A stretch of 64,000 nucleotides of DNA from Labia minor (GCA_963082975.1 OY720347.1:47926655-47990654); one strand, 5' to 3'. Shown: positions 45,616 through 57,690, counted from the stretch's first letter. The notes: generated by a model not told the origin, from the sequence alone. Numbers and translations are program-made.

Positions 45616-45876
45616 GAAAATCAAAAATATAGAATAAAACATCAATAAGACGTTTTATAATATATTTAATGTCTGATTACACAACTCGTTGTACTTTTCT
45701 ATTTATTTTGAACAAATTACAAAAATGATATCATTCTAGGTATGAATAAATTGTCATTTATTGATTAAATCAAAATTGTTGATTGGTCATATCAAAGTTC
45801 CGAGATAAGAAATTTACTATTTAAATTCGCGCGTTTCGTCTTTATATATATTTTCATTTGAGAGAGATCTCTAATC
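45616..45876. other. Upstream region of the second DM9 gene
   Basis: A GATA-like site (CGAGATAAG) lies near 45800, and CGCGCGTTTCGTC near 45830. No TATA box is clear. The role of these sites is conjecture. Confidence 0.3.
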
Positions 45877-47808
45877 ATGGGTAAGTAATTTATTATGTTT
45901 CTCTACAATCAAATTGATTTGTATTTTTAATCATTTATATATTTTGTCAATTTACCAGCTGAAATTCCTAATAATCATCAACTAACTAGAAGTTTTCATA
46001 AACAATGGGTTAAAGTAACTAATGGCGATATACCGGCAGAAGCTATTCGGGAAGATTTTAATTCAAAAAATGAAATATATGTGGCCCGTGCTTATAAACA
46101 TGGAAAGGTTCTTATTGGAAGAGTAGTTCGAGGACATTCATTTTGTTCTGTCTCTTGGGAAAGAAAGGAGGTTCGCTGTAATGATTATGAGGTAATTCAT
46201 CTATCCACCATTTTTTACATTTTATTATTTTTATCAAAATATTAAATAAATTAAATTACGTATTTTTATTTTACACTTACCTAACATTATTTTTTTTTAT
46301 TAATTATGGTTAAATGTATTAATAATTTTATTTATTTCTGGTCATTGACATTCTAAGATAAGATTATTCCGAATTCTTGAAAAAATAATTCGTTTTTTAT
46401 TAGCCTTGTTTAAAATAAAAAAATAATAATTTTTCATAGTTTCCTGTCTGTCTAATCTGTTCAATACACCACTCAAAGACCATTTTTATCTCTCGATTCA
46501 TTATTATGGAATGTATTTTGTTTTTTCCAAAGTTCAACCTTTTTATGATACTTTGCCCACTTTTTATTTTAGATTATTTATAAGTATTCATATATATAAT
46601 ATACCATTTATTTTCTCTATTCTAACCCAGTGGTCTTCCAACTGGGTTCCGCGGAATCTTGGGGTTCCATAAACCAAGCCCAAGGGTTCCGTGACTAACG
46701 TTATTTTTTACATTTTCTTTATATACATAACTTCCCATATGTAATTTTTTAACATTTATCGTTCTCTGGCATAATAATAAAAGTAAAATACCGTATAGCT
46801 CGAATATAATGAATTTTTTAAAGTATTAATTTAATATTAATATTAATTCTATAGGGTTCCGTTGAAAAATATATTACCGTACAGCAGAGGTTCTTAAACC
46901 TTTGTACTCCGCGGACCCCCACTTGGAGAAATTTTTTTTGACGGACCCCATCCCAACTTTAGGTACTTTACGTCATTTTATTAGTTAATTTCTGGCTTAC
47001 GATCTCATAAGAACAAGGATATATGATGGATATTTCTAACAGTGATTGGTGAATAACGATTTTTTTGCATATAGTAGAACACATTTTATTAGAAATTATA
47101 ATATGGAAGAAAGAAAATTCAGCTAAATATGAAGATGGAAACGGTAGCAATAGTTTTCTTGCACATTTCGTTGAATTTGGGTATTTGATCTCTGTTTCCT
47201 CACAAAGCCATGCCATCGCTTCTTTTATATTAATTAAAGTTTTAACTGACTCATCATTTTCTCGTGCACCTGTACGATGGCTTTGCGGACCCCCAGTAAA
47301 GGCTTCGCGGACCCCCAGGGGTCCGTGGACCACAGTTTAAGAACCTCTGCCGTACAGGGTTCCGTGACTCCAGAAAGTTTGAAGACCATGGTTCTAACCC
47401 TTCACTTTGGACGTTTTTAATCTTAAGATTATTTTTTGAGTTATAAGATCATTATTTCAATTTCTTTCATTATTGTAATGTTAATTAATTAATTTTATTA
47501 TCAATAGGAATTAACTGCACGTAATTAATTAATTTTATTATTATTCGAAATTCATTAATTGAAATTAATTATTTTTATAGGTTCTCTGTCATAGTAAAGG
47601 AGGCCAATGGATTCCTTCTTCATTTCTTTTTCATAATGCTACTGTTGAAGGCGGTATAGACAATGGTGAACTTATTTATGTAGGAAGAGCGAAACATCAT
47701 TCTTCTTATATTATTGGAGGAGTCTACCGTTCTCAAGGAGTATGTAAATATCTCTATCAAAACAAAGAATATCAAGCTCATTCATATGAAGTTCTTGAAT
47801 TGAACTAA
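45877..47808 (+). CDS. DM9-repeat protein 2, compact paralogue
   Basis: Three exons (45877-45880, 45959-46191, 47581-47808) encode 154 residues, MAEIPNNHQLTR to EVLELN. As in the paralogue at 24305, the first coding exon is ATG plus one base and the second intron divides the two DM9 repeats (about residues 18-79 and 80-154). The core EIYVARAYKHG is identical in the two proteins, and much of exon 3 is shared (VLCHS, YVGRA, HHS, IIGGVYRSQGVCKY). The Pro/Tyr-rich segment of the paralogue is absent. The role is unknown; DM9 proteins are candidates for glycan or microbe recognition. Intron 2 (1389 bp) contains two nested hAT elements. No AATAAA is seen until 48156, inside a family A repeat. The frame is intact, and the gene is probably functional. 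Confidence 0.88.
46628..47391. mobile_element. hAT element in intron 2 of the second DM9 gene
   Basis: The ends CAGTGGTCTTCCAACT and, inverted, CCATGGTCTTCAAACT are bordered by the perfect 8-bp repeat TTCTAACC (46620-46627 and 47392-47399). Eight-bp duplications and CAG-type ends are hAT hallmarks. Its interior is interrupted by the second hAT at 46885. Non-autonomous. Confidence 0.85.
46885..47349 (-). mobile_element. hAT element nested in the hAT at 46628, with transposase remnant
   Basis: The ends CAGAGGTTCTTAAAC match when inverted and are bordered by the perfect 8-bp repeat CCGTACAG (46877-46884 and 47350-47357). On the minus strand a frame from 47333 to 46968 contains KYPNSTKCARKLLLPFPSSY, then LAEFSFFHIII. 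This is the C-terminal dimerisation region of hAT transposases, and the last coding piece left in a deleted element. Confidence 0.88.
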
Positions 47809-47841
47809 TACTACACAATTTAGTAATTTAATGTATTTTAT

Positions 47842-48590
47842 ATCTTATCTTATTATGCTAGCTAAAATTGTATATATCTATATATCTATCTATAACCATT
47901 GGTTCTCAAAAACCGCTCTAACGATTTTTTTCAAATTCACACTAGATATAGTATTTATAAAGAAAAATTGAGTTTTATTGATCACATCTCTTGAAACTTA
48001 CAGCTTCATTATTAATTTCTTAATTGAAAATTATATATGGGTGTGACGTCAATGGCATCCATTTTGAAATTTTACTCCCGCATTTTTTTAAAAGATATTG
48101 TATTAATATTTTTTTTAAAATTTAAAATATTTTAAAATTTATTATTTAATTTCGAAATAAAATTAAAAATATTTATTTTTAATAATATATATATATATAT
48201 TTATTAATCTCTCTCAAAAAAAAATAACAACAAAATAAAAAATGGTTTTGAAATAATTTTTTTTTTTTTTTTAATCTATTATTTTTTAATAAATTACTAT
48301 TTATATTTATTTATTCATTGTTCTTTTATTAAATTTAATATTTATTAATATTATTTATTATTTATCGATGACATATGACATTCATATTGAAATTTTACTC
48401 CCGCTTTTTTTTTTAAATGATATTGTATTAACATTTTTTTATATTTAAAATATTTTAAAATTCATTATTTAATTTCGAAATAAAATTAAAAATATTTATT
48501 TTTAATAAAATATATATATATTTATTAATCTCTCTCAAAAAAAAAACAACAAAACAAATAAATGTCTTTGAAAGATGGTAAAAATATCTT
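47842..48590. repeat. Family A repeat, copy 3 plus a partial tandem copy
   Basis: Starts ATCTTATCTTATTATGCTAG like 11176 and runs to about 48185. The latter half (from TTTTACTCCCGC) is repeated at 48400-48540. It begins 34 bp past the stop of the second DM9 gene. Confidence 0.8.
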
Positions 48591-48599
48591 TTTAATTAT

Positions 48600-48685
48600 C
48601 AAAATATCATAGACCAGCGGTAAGAACAATTGTTTTTACTCCCCGAGTTCGAAGGATCGAAACTCGCCGCGTGCATTTTTTTTTT
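48600..48685 (+). repeat. tRNA-like SINE head, tentative
   Basis: GACCAGCGGTAAGAAC followed by GAGTTCGAAGGATCGAAAC resembles the two internal RNA polymerase III boxes of a tRNA-derived SINE, with a T tract after it. No second copy was found in the window. Confidence 0.35.
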
Positions 48686-48779
48686 ATCTATTTTCGTGAT
48701 TTATTTATTCATTGTTCTTTTATTAATTAAGTTTTAGATAGTTTTATAATTTTTAATATTTTTTCAATAAAATATTATT

Positions 48780-49380
48780 TAATACATTTAATAATTGTAA
48801 TAAATAATTAAAGAATTGTATATCAATATTTTTTAAAGGGTAGAGCGAGCTCGGTGTCCCAGGTATTAATATTACCAGCCAAATCCAATAATAATGAATC
48901 ATTTTTTTTAACTTAAGTACCGAGCCGAGGCTCGGGGTCCCGGTATACATATTCATGTATTATTGAGGACCCCAAGTTCCATGCAATGATGCAACATTTA
49001 ATAATTGTAATAAATAATTAAAGAATTGTATATCAGCTCGGTGTCCCAAGTATTAATATTACCAGCCAAACCCAATATAATAATGAATTATTTTTTTTTA
49101 ACTTAATTACCTAGCCGAGGCTCGGGGTCCCGGTGTGATCTTAATATATTGTCAGAATTAGATAAATAATGTAGAGAGAAAAATTATTTAAAAATAGATA
49201 TTTATTTAAATGACATAAAATTATTTAATTTACAGAATGAAAATGTCTATAATAATGTCTAAATATTTTTTCGAGCGACAGCTCGGTATCCCAGGTATTA
49301 ATATTACCAGCCAAACCCAATAATAATGAATCATTTTTTTTAACTTAAGTACCGAGCCGAGGCTCGGGGTCCCGGTACTA
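48780..49380. repeat. Repeat family B, copies 2-4 in tandem
   Basis: Copies at about 48848-48945, 49035-49135 and 49280-49378 each contain TAATATTACC and then the CCGAGGCTCGG hairpin (the third copy has CTAGCCGAGGCTCGG). The spacing is about 190 and 245 bp. The linker with AACATTTAATAATTGTAATA is shared with 11980-12000. Confidence 0.85.
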
Positions 49381-49525
49381 AATACATTATTAGAGCATTA
49401 TTATTTTTTTAGTAGTTTATTTAGTGTATTAATAATTTGTAACTTATGTTTTAATATTTTAAATAAAAATGTACATCAATTTAAAATGTTTTTTCATTTA
49501 ATATTATATAATTTTAATTAATATT

Positions 49526-50392
49526 TGTAGTGGGGGTTTACGTTGGGTGCCAGCGATGGAGGGGAGGTGACGGCAGTCCAACGATCCACTCTTACAAGGA
49601 GAGGGACAGAGGGGTGAGGGGAGGGGCTTTCAGGCTTACCACCGCCTCGGGAAAGGGGAACTTGTAGGGAGAGGTTTCAGGTCTCCTTTACAATGGAAGG
49701 TGAGAGTGATGAAAGGGTTGAGCGCCAAAGAGTTTTACTAAACTCATAAAAGGAAAGATAGAGAAGGGGAATAAGTGAAAAAGAATAAGGAGGGAAAAAT
49801 TAGGTTTACTAGAATATCTAGGAGAAAGGGTAAGAAAAAGAAGTCTTCTATATACATATATTTTATATTTACAATAATATATACAGAGAGGTTGATTGAG
49901 GTACAATCATAGAGATTAGCGTATTAATCTTAGATTAGATATAATTGCAGGGAGGAAGGGAAATTATCAAGGTTTCACCTGAAGATAATTTCTAGGAAAA
50001 GGAAAAGGAAAAGAACTGTGGGAGAATAGAATGAAGAACTAGCGGATTTTCGTTCAATCAAACTACCTCGGCAATAGGGAATAGTTTAATCCCTATTGTA
50101 CAGGTGAAGGCGAAGAGTGAGAAATTTAGAGAGCGTTTGAAAATGGCGAGGAAGGCGGTCGGTTCGACACGTCTTTCCTTTTTCAAAGCTTCTAGACAAC
50201 TGTTTTCTTGACACCAATATGTACACTTCCTGTCTGTGTTGATGCCTCTCATTGGTCAAATAATGGTGGTGTAATCCCTTATTTGAGCCAATGACTTGAC
50301 TTGTCACATTTTCCGTTAAATTAATATCCAACGGATGTCGTGAACGGAAAGTTTCCATGCCACGGTGGCTTAAACAAAGGGAGGCCGTTACA
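49526..50392. mobile_element. Probable solo LTR of a retrotransposon (fossil)
   Basis: An 867-bp block, G+C-richer than its surroundings, starts TGTAGTGGGGG and ends GGCCGTTACA. It is bordered by TATT on both sides (49522-49525 and 50393-50396). TG...CA ends and a 4-bp duplication fit a gypsy-like LTR. No internal coding region is attached. It is a non-coding remnant whose orientation and family are uncertain. Confidence 0.55.
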
Positions 50393-50690
50393 TATTTATT
50401 TTTTCTTTTAGAAAATAAATAAGGTGAAGTGGGGTAAGTGCGTAAACGGTTGTTTTTCTCATAACATGATAATAAAATGTATGGAAAATACTTAGATATC
50501 TACTTTATATCATTATGTACCATTTCACATAGATATCACCTATTTAGAGTGCGTATCCCGTCTAATATATCACTCTTTTGAAATCACCCGAAAAAATTAA
50601 CACGTGTAACTTTGTGACTTACAATAACAAATCTTAGTGCTATAATTAATTTTCTGTTTCGGGGTTTCGATTTTTGCTAAATAAATAATA

Positions 50691-51263
50691 TTAGGTCGAG
50701 TCATAAATAACTTCCGCCTAAGTAGTGTGCTTCTTTTGGTATTGTTTGTACACAATGAGATTCCCCTTGATAAGGGATTTTTGTTTTCGCTTAGCAAATA
50801 TAAACTGGTCAGTCTCTAGACAACCTCGTTTCGGTGCGCACGTAAATATTTTTTTATTTATACCTTTAAAATGGATAATCAAAAAATACACTTTCGACAT
50901 GTGATGCTTTGGGAATTTAAACAAGGCAATAGTGCTACAGCTACGGCTCGAAAACTTTGCAGTGTATATGGTGAAGGAGTGATAACTGATCGGGCAGTAA
51001 GAAATTGGTTTGTAAAATTCCGTTCTGGAGACATGACCTTAAAAGATGAGCCAAGGATGGGTCGTCCTTCTGACTTTGATGACAATGTTTTGAAGTCAGT
51101 TTTGGAAGAAAATCAACGCCAGTCAACTAGAGAGTTATCACAGAAGCTCAATACATCCCAATCAACTGTTAGAATACATTTTAGATTAATTTTTATTTGT
51201 TTTTGTGTTATCGAAAAATAAATGTATGAATAACAAACGGAAGTTATTTATGACTCGACCTAA
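50691..51263 (+). mobile_element. Mariner derivative inside the pogo-like element
   Basis: Perfect inverted ends TTAGGTCGAGTCATAAATAA are bordered by TA (50689-50690 and 51264-51265). The element is 573 bp, less than half of a full mariner, and keeps only the first part of the transposase gene. The ends are intact, so it could be moved if a matching transposase exists elsewhere. Confidence 0.92.
50871..51221 (+). CDS. Mariner transposase N-terminal DNA-binding domain only
   Basis: A 116-residue frame. Residues 1-105 are the paired helix-turn-helix region of mariner transposases (FRHVMLWEFKQGNSATATAR; TDRAVRNWFVKFRSGDMTL; the linker GRPSDFDD; TRELSQKLNTSQSTV). An internal deletion then removes the DDE core, and the frame ends in a short unrelated tail (HFRLIFICFCVIEK). 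If expressed, the product could bind mariner ends without cutting. That is inference from domain content. Confidence 0.8.
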   Translation: MDNQKIHFRHVMLWEFKQGNSATATARKLCSVYGEGVITDRAVRNWFVKFRSGDMTLKDEPRMGRPSDFDDNVLKSVLEENQRQSTRELSQKLNTSQSTVRIHFRLIFICFCVIEK

Positions 51264-52322
51264 TATATTGATTATATTTTATATAGAATATATTTTTATC
51301 TCTACATCTTTAAATTGATGAGTAAAAATACTCTTTTTAAATCACGGCTTATACATATTCTATCATGGGGCAAGTGCATACTATCATGTGGGGCAAGTGC
51401 GCTGTAGTTTGCTTGTCTCCTATTGCATTGCATTTGTCAATAAAGACTAACTAGGAATAAATTTTTCTGATTTTGATGGAAAGTAGAGTAGCACAATCTT
51501 CAGAAAATAGAAAACCTTTTATCGAAGACTATGCTAAATTTATTCCTCCAGAAACAGAAATTACTTTTGAAGATGACAATGAGTCCTATTTAAAGCAATG
51601 CGCCTAAATCTTTTAACAAAAAAAAGGAAAGTTGGATGTGGATCAGAAGATGTAATGTTTAGGATTTTAAAAGAAAAGTTAAAATGTAAAAAAAACGAAT
51701 CAGTCTTGAAGAATCTAATGATAGTTTATACTGTATCTGTAAATGCGATTTCCAGATTCAAAATAACGATTGGATTCAATATGTGGTATAATAAAGAGGT
51801 GGGTGGGTGGTATATGAAATAAGGGATCAAGAAAAATATGAATGTAAAGAATGTGAAGACGGTTAATATAAGTTTCAAATATAAATTATTTCTATTATTT
51901 ACTTTATGTTTTATATTCAAATTCTAATGTTTATTTTTTCTAATTTTATTTTTCTAATTTTTCTAAATCACACAACTTTAAAATAATCAGAATATTTTAG
52001 TTCTATAAAAAGCAGTATATAGTAAAAATGTGTGAAATTCTCCTCCTGTCCCTTAATTCATCATATAACAAATTAATTCGTTCGCAATATGCGTGTACAC
52101 ACTTGCCCCGTTTTCAGGGAAAGTGCAAACTACTTGTTTTTGTTACAATTTGTTATATTAAACATATTTTTTAATTTAATTGTATATTTCTAAAAATACA
52201 AATTAGTTAGTAGTAACATAGCAATTCAATAATACTAAAACATCTGTAAAATAAATAAACTTTTTATTAGTTCAAAGTCAAACTTTGCAAAAAGTGCTCC
52301 GCACTTACCCCACTTCACCTTA

Positions 52323-53049
52323 GTCTTTATTTAATAATACTATACTTTTCTTACAAATTAATTCTTTAATTTTTGACATTTGATGAATTAAAATATGAGA
52401 GCAAATTAATATAATACCTACTTGATTAAATTGAACAATCAAACAATCAATCAATTACAAATCTTTATATACTTATATACATGTATAATATAATATAATC
52501 TATCCTACATACTCATTATTAACATTCGTATTATTTCTTTTAATTACATAATGTTTTAAACAATATATATTAGAAACAAGTATGAAATTTGTTTTTCCTT
52601 TTAGGTGATCAAATTGTTTATTGATCAGTTATAATTTAGGTTTAGCGATTATAATATCATTTTAATAAATAAGTTCAAAAAGAGATGAAGAATTGAATTT
52701 AGTTTATATTAGCAAGCATTAACTTCTAGGTTAATAAATTAATGGATATCCCCTAAGGATAAATATATATTCAGCGTATTATTAATTATTAATATAATAT
52801 TATTCTATATTTATTAAAATATGTTTTATTTTTATTCAAATATTTAAAACAATAAATCAAATATGATTTGATTGACACTTCCACTAATTAAATAAATAAT
52901 ATATATATAATACCTATATTAATATAATTTTTGTTTTATATTTTATATATGATTTTATTAATTCAGACTATCTTAATAATTTTTCTATTGTTAATTTATT
53001 TAATTTTTAAAGGCTTCTGAGAAATAAGGACCTTTTGTTTTATGTAATA
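52323..53049. other. A+T-rich spacer
   Basis: Nothing beyond A+T-rich DNA. Confidence 0.4.
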
Positions 53050-54241
53050 CTAGCTGCTCAGAGCTCCTTCGTCGCTCTTCGCATCTAGACGGGTACCCCC
53101 CCCCCCCGAGTGTCCCTATTCTGAGCTATAACCATCTAACTCCTAACCTGTCCCATCTCTCTCACGTTCCTTCCTACATTGTCCACCCTGTTCACAATTG
53201 GTCTTCCACACAGACGTTTTCCAATCGAACTCCACACCAATATATTTTTTCTCTCCCATTCTAGCCATGTGCCCTGCCGAGCCCAGCCTTCTCTATTTTA
53301 TGACCTATATCTAGAGATGCATAGAGGTCATGCAATTCCTTGTTATGCAGTCTCCGCTATTCCCCGGTGTCCTCATCTTTCTTTGGCCCATAAATGCTGG
53401 GAAGAATCCTATTCTCAAATACTCTGAATCTATTCTCATCTCCCAGGGTTATAGACCATGCCTCCCACCCATATAATACAATTAATAATTTAATAATTTT
53501 GATCCCCTTTGATAATAATTTCCAGATTGTTACCTCGATTTAAATTCTTTGCAAATATTATTCTCTCTGATACTAATTATTTTGTCTTATCACTATTAAT
53601 TTCAAACCCCATCAATTTTCCTGCCTCGATTAATTTTTTTATGCTACTTTAAATGTTATTAATTTATTTAAAAAAAATCAGAGTAAACAAAATAAAAATA
53701 AAATATAAAATTAGCATAACACTAAACTACTATAAAAATAATATTAAAAAATATATTATATATTATGTTAAAATCTTACGTGAAAATCCAATTATGAGAT
53801 CAAATTTTCTTAATTAAAATAATTTTCTCACATAATCTTAAAAATTAATAGTATTAAATTATAGCCGTAATGTGAATGTTTTCAAAATTTAAAATGCCAA
53901 TAAGATCAATTGAGATATTGTAAATATCAATAGATATATAAAAAGATTTTTATCTGCACATTGCTCAGAATTTAAATTATCGCCACCAGCGCCTCTATGA
54001 TCTAGTATGGTAACTAAACTATTTTTAATTAATATTCTTTATAATTTTTTTAAAATTTTTCTAATTAAAAAATCGAAAATCGGGCTTCGAGGTCTGGTGG
54101 CCAGCCCCTTTGTGCTTCCGTGTAAAAAATCCCATGTCCCTGCGTGCGATAGATTTGCCTGGAGAGCTCGGTCAGACAGACAGACAGACAGACAGACAGG
54201 CAGACAGACAGAAACATTACACTTGCTTTTATTATTATAGA
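53050..54241 (-). mobile_element. Second Helitron, composite
   Basis: On the minus strand the 3' end is a hairpin (GAGCGACGAAGGAGCTC, imperfect), then TGAGCAG and CTAG at 53050, followed by T. The last 11 bases match the Helitron at 28053. The 5' end near 54241 reads TCTATAATAATAAAAGC with a (GTCT)n tract at 54175-54211. A + strand copy of another Helitron 5' segment (CTGCACATTGCTCAGAATTT at about 53955) lies inside, so two elements may be joined here. Confidence 0.65.
53110..53640 (-). pseudogene. Non-LTR reverse-transcriptase 3' fragment in the second Helitron
   Basis: Homologous at the DNA level to 28255-28680 (shared phrases include AAATACTCTGAATCTA and TCTCATCTCCCAGGGT) and in the same position relative to the Helitron 3' hairpin. 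Heavily decayed. Confidence 0.65.
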
Positions 54242-54244
54242 AGT

Positions 54245-55905
54245 AATAATCATTTATTCTTAAACAAAAGATCATTCAGGGAGAATCGAACTCTCTTCAT
54301 TGGAGTATCGCTTTCAAACAATAAAATATACCTTCCCCCTATTAATTTTTGCTAAAACTTTTCAAATTAAGTAAAAAAAGGTTTAAAGTAATCACTAATT
54401 TTATTATTTATTTTTGAATTATGAATTTTCTATATGTATTTTTTTTATTATATGTTTTAAAATGACATGACAATAATGTGAATAGGTCATTCAAATAACT
54501 TTTCTTATTTCACATCTGAGATGATAAATTAATATTATTTAATTATAATTATAGTGAAATTTATTTAGTAAATGAATTCAATTAGGACTAAAAAATAAAG
54601 AAATACAAATTTAATTTCCCAAGAAATTATAAAAAAAAGATGAGGAAACTCACATCATAATAGTATCATTTCAAATTGAAAACTATAGTAATAAGAAAAA
54701 TTACTTGTCATCATGAGTGAATATACATTTTTAAATGAGAGTTAGTAAAATAATTTTATTTTATTTTAAAAAATATTACAATCTTTCCTATCAAATAGAT
54801 CTATTTTATAAAAAGAGCAGACTCAAGAAAATTAAATTATTTGCCATCTTCACTTATTGAAGAAAAGTTTTGATTAATTTTAAAAATAAACATTAAAATT
54901 ATGAATAAATCTACATTGCCGCATTCTTAGTTTTTCAATGAAAGAGAACAATAAATTAATTGATTATACTAAAATTTAACTGAAATTAACTACTTCGTTT
55001 AATTGGTTAATTATTAGATAAATGAAATTAACATTATTTTAATAATTTAAAAATAATTTAAATAAATTTTCATAATTTAAAAAAGTAACATGCATCGTCT
55101 TTGGTGGAGAAGTAAAATAATCTTAATTCTCTTAATTTTTAATTATATTTTTTTAAAAGATTCGTACTCTTTCCTATAATTATCTGGTCGTTTCAAATTT
55201 GTACTTGATTTCATTTTTCAGTAATAGTATGAATCATATTACAAAATATATTAAAGGTTACATTGATTATTTCCGTTGAAATAAAGCAATTGATCTATTT
55301 CATAAATTTAAAAATAATTATTGTAATTAGAAAATACTGTTCAGACAATACAGTACGATTAAAAAAAAAATAAAACAAAAGACGAATATTTGTTATAAAA
55401 AATTATTCTTTACAAATATTATTTCTTATTTTTATTCATTTTGATAAAAGATTTTACCATCATTTTCAATTAGTGATGTGTTGTAGCGCGTAACCCGATA
55501 AGATTAGATCAAGGAAAAAAAATAAATGGAGCTGTAGATTCGTGACTTCCTTGAGATGCTTCTGATTGCCTGAAGGGGAGAAGGCAGCAATGGTTATTCA
55601 ATTGGACTTAGATTATTGAAAATAATAGGATTATGCAAGAATTCTTATTACAAAGACAAAGTATAGTGAATTCTTCTGGGAAAAAATAAATTAGAGTGAG
55701 ATTTAATATTTTATTTTTTATTATTATTTGTTTTTTGTATAGAATATTAATATTTAATTATTTTTTAATGAAATTCAGGAAATATATACTCTTTTGTTTT
55801 TAAATAGGAGTTTTTAGAAAATAAATTATCAATTTAGAAATATATAGTTATAGTTTTTTATATAATTTATTAGTAGTTATTAAATATTTTATTTATAATT
55901 TAACA
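54245..55905. other. A+T-rich spacer
   Basis: No gene or named repeat is seen. 55480-55620 is slightly less A+T-rich without an open frame. Confidence 0.4.
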
Positions 55906-55907
55906 AA

Positions 55908-56105
55908 TACTGACAAGAATGGAAGAGAAAAGACTAGCGAGATATTTGTTTATGGGGAAGCGACTTTTGGTATACAAAGAATGGGGCAGACGATATATTG
56001 AGGAAGATGTGGGGGAGTTAGGAAAGCATGGGAGTTGAATGGAGGTGGCTTAGGATAGGGACATTTGGGTAAATGTGGTGCTTTTCAAGTTCCCCAGAGA
56101 TGAAT
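55908..56105 (+). pseudogene. Non-LTR reverse-transcriptase C-terminal fragment
   Basis: The + strand gives RMEEKRLARYLF, then in shifted frames GRRYIEEDVGELGKHGS and DRDIWVNVV. This matches the end of LINE proteins (RM...R.AR; GRP-type linker; DRD.WR.VV). Frames are broken. Confidence 0.55.
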
Positions 56106-57690
56106 AGATTACTATCCAATTTAAATTATCATATATACCTGAATAAATAAAAAAAATTATTTATTTTAATGTGTAAATATTAAAATACTTAACAACTATT
56201 CATTACGATGATAATAAGATATTAAACATTTTATATCTACTTTATTGAATCTTGATTTCAATAGAAAAAAGTCTTTAGAATGACACTCATATTTATTTAT
56301 TAATTTAAATTTCAAGTAAATTTAATAAGGTATTTGTATAATTTATTAATCTTAATATTGATTCAGCTTTGAAATAATTATTAAATAATATATTTGGTTT
56401 ACTATAATTTTATAAAATAAATAGCAAAATTTAAATTTATAAAAACTCATAAGCATGGCCCCTGATTAGGAAGGGTGGTTGCAGAAAACTGTTTATTTGA
56501 CATTGCTACTTACCACTTATGTAAATTCATTATTTAAGTAGAGCATAAACTAATAATTATTGATAGCTAACAGTTCAGATAGCCTTAGGCCAGGTATGCC
56601 CCCTCTCAGTTGTAAATACTATTACATATTTATTAATAAATTAAAATATGATTAAATTATCATAAAATTTAATTAAATTTTATTTTTTTTCTAAGAAAAA
56701 TATATATATTTATATATATTTCATCCGAATTTCTGATTGTTTAATTAAAGTTTCCCTCTCATTAACAATTATCTCATATATTATAACATTTCAAATTGTA
56801 ATATATATGGTATATGATTTACCTTCAAAATCAGTTTTTATTTTAATAGAATTGATGAACATATTATTTTGAAATATATACAATAACCTTTGATATAAAA
56901 TATTATCAATCCGATACAGAACAGATTTTAAAACTTTTTTATGCAGCAATTAAACTCTTTTGAGGTGAAATATAATAATAATATTAAAAATGGGTTGATT
57001 TATTTATTCATTTTGAAAATATAATAATTTAATTTCAACCAAAGAAAAGAAAAAATTTGGAAATTAAAATATCCTAAAATAAAAAAGAGCATTCAATGAA
57101 AAATGTGAAAGAATTTTTTTTTTTTTTAAAAAAAGCAAATGTTCGAATAAAGCATTTTCATTCATGAAAAAATGTGCTTTTTTACACAGGAAATGAATTC
57201 AATAACTTCCTATTTTTAAAAATAAAATAAATTCTAAGGAACTTATTGAATCAATCGATTATATTAAATTGACCTCAATTAGAAAAAAAAATTATGTAAT
57301 ATATGCATAATAGGAGATGACATCTAAAAACGGCACTGGTTTGGAGGACATCACCGTGTCGCAAAGATGTGAAATCTCAGCACTTTATATTTATTCATTT
57401 AAATTGCTAAATTCATGATAAATAAAATATTTGATATATAGCATGATATGGTCATGTAAAACAAAAAAATTATTTAAAATTCGTTTTTAAGGATATTTTT
57501 ATTTTATTTATGTATTGATAGTTTGAAATGATTATTCTTTTTCTGGTCCTTGCTTAATTTAATTATTTTTAAAATTTTGTCTACTAGTGCTTCTTTTCTA
57601 TGTCTGAATTTTATTTTATTATTGTACAATAAAAAGCTGCTATAATTATTTATGATTTAAAAAAAATAAATTAACACTTAATTTAGTTAT
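56106..57690. other. A+T-rich spacer
   Basis: Mostly A+T-rich. Small balanced patches at 56450-56620 and 57310-57390 are unassigned. Confidence 0.35.

Larger units (their letters stand above)
50422..52320. mobile_element. pogo-like DNA transposon, deleted, hosting a mariner
   Basis: The ends AGGTGAAGTGGGGTAAGTGC are inverted at 52301-52320, with TA on both outer sides (50420-50421, 52321-52322). The related motif GGGGCAAGTGC recurs inside (51367, 51392, and inverted near 52093). A decayed frame at 51725-51868 gives YCICKCDFQIQNNDWIQ and, in another frame, EIRDQEKYECKECEDG and a stop. This fits the C-terminal zinc-finger end of pogo/Jerky-type transposases. A leading 43-codon remnant from 51477 contains DYAKFIPPETEITFEDDNE. 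The DDE core is absent. The mariner at 50691 interrupts the left part. Confidence 0.75.

Noticed and set aside
46968-47333. 121-codon minus-strand frame as a host gene in the DM9 intron
   Set aside because: It lies within the inner hAT element and matches the hAT transposase dimerisation region.
49688-50358. Minus-strand frames of 64-90 codons
   Set aside because: They fall inside the probable solo LTR, overlap each other and show no domain.
54039-54355. Overlapping frames around 54110-54275
   Set aside because: They are translations of the (CAGA)n tract and Helitron 5' end in several frames.
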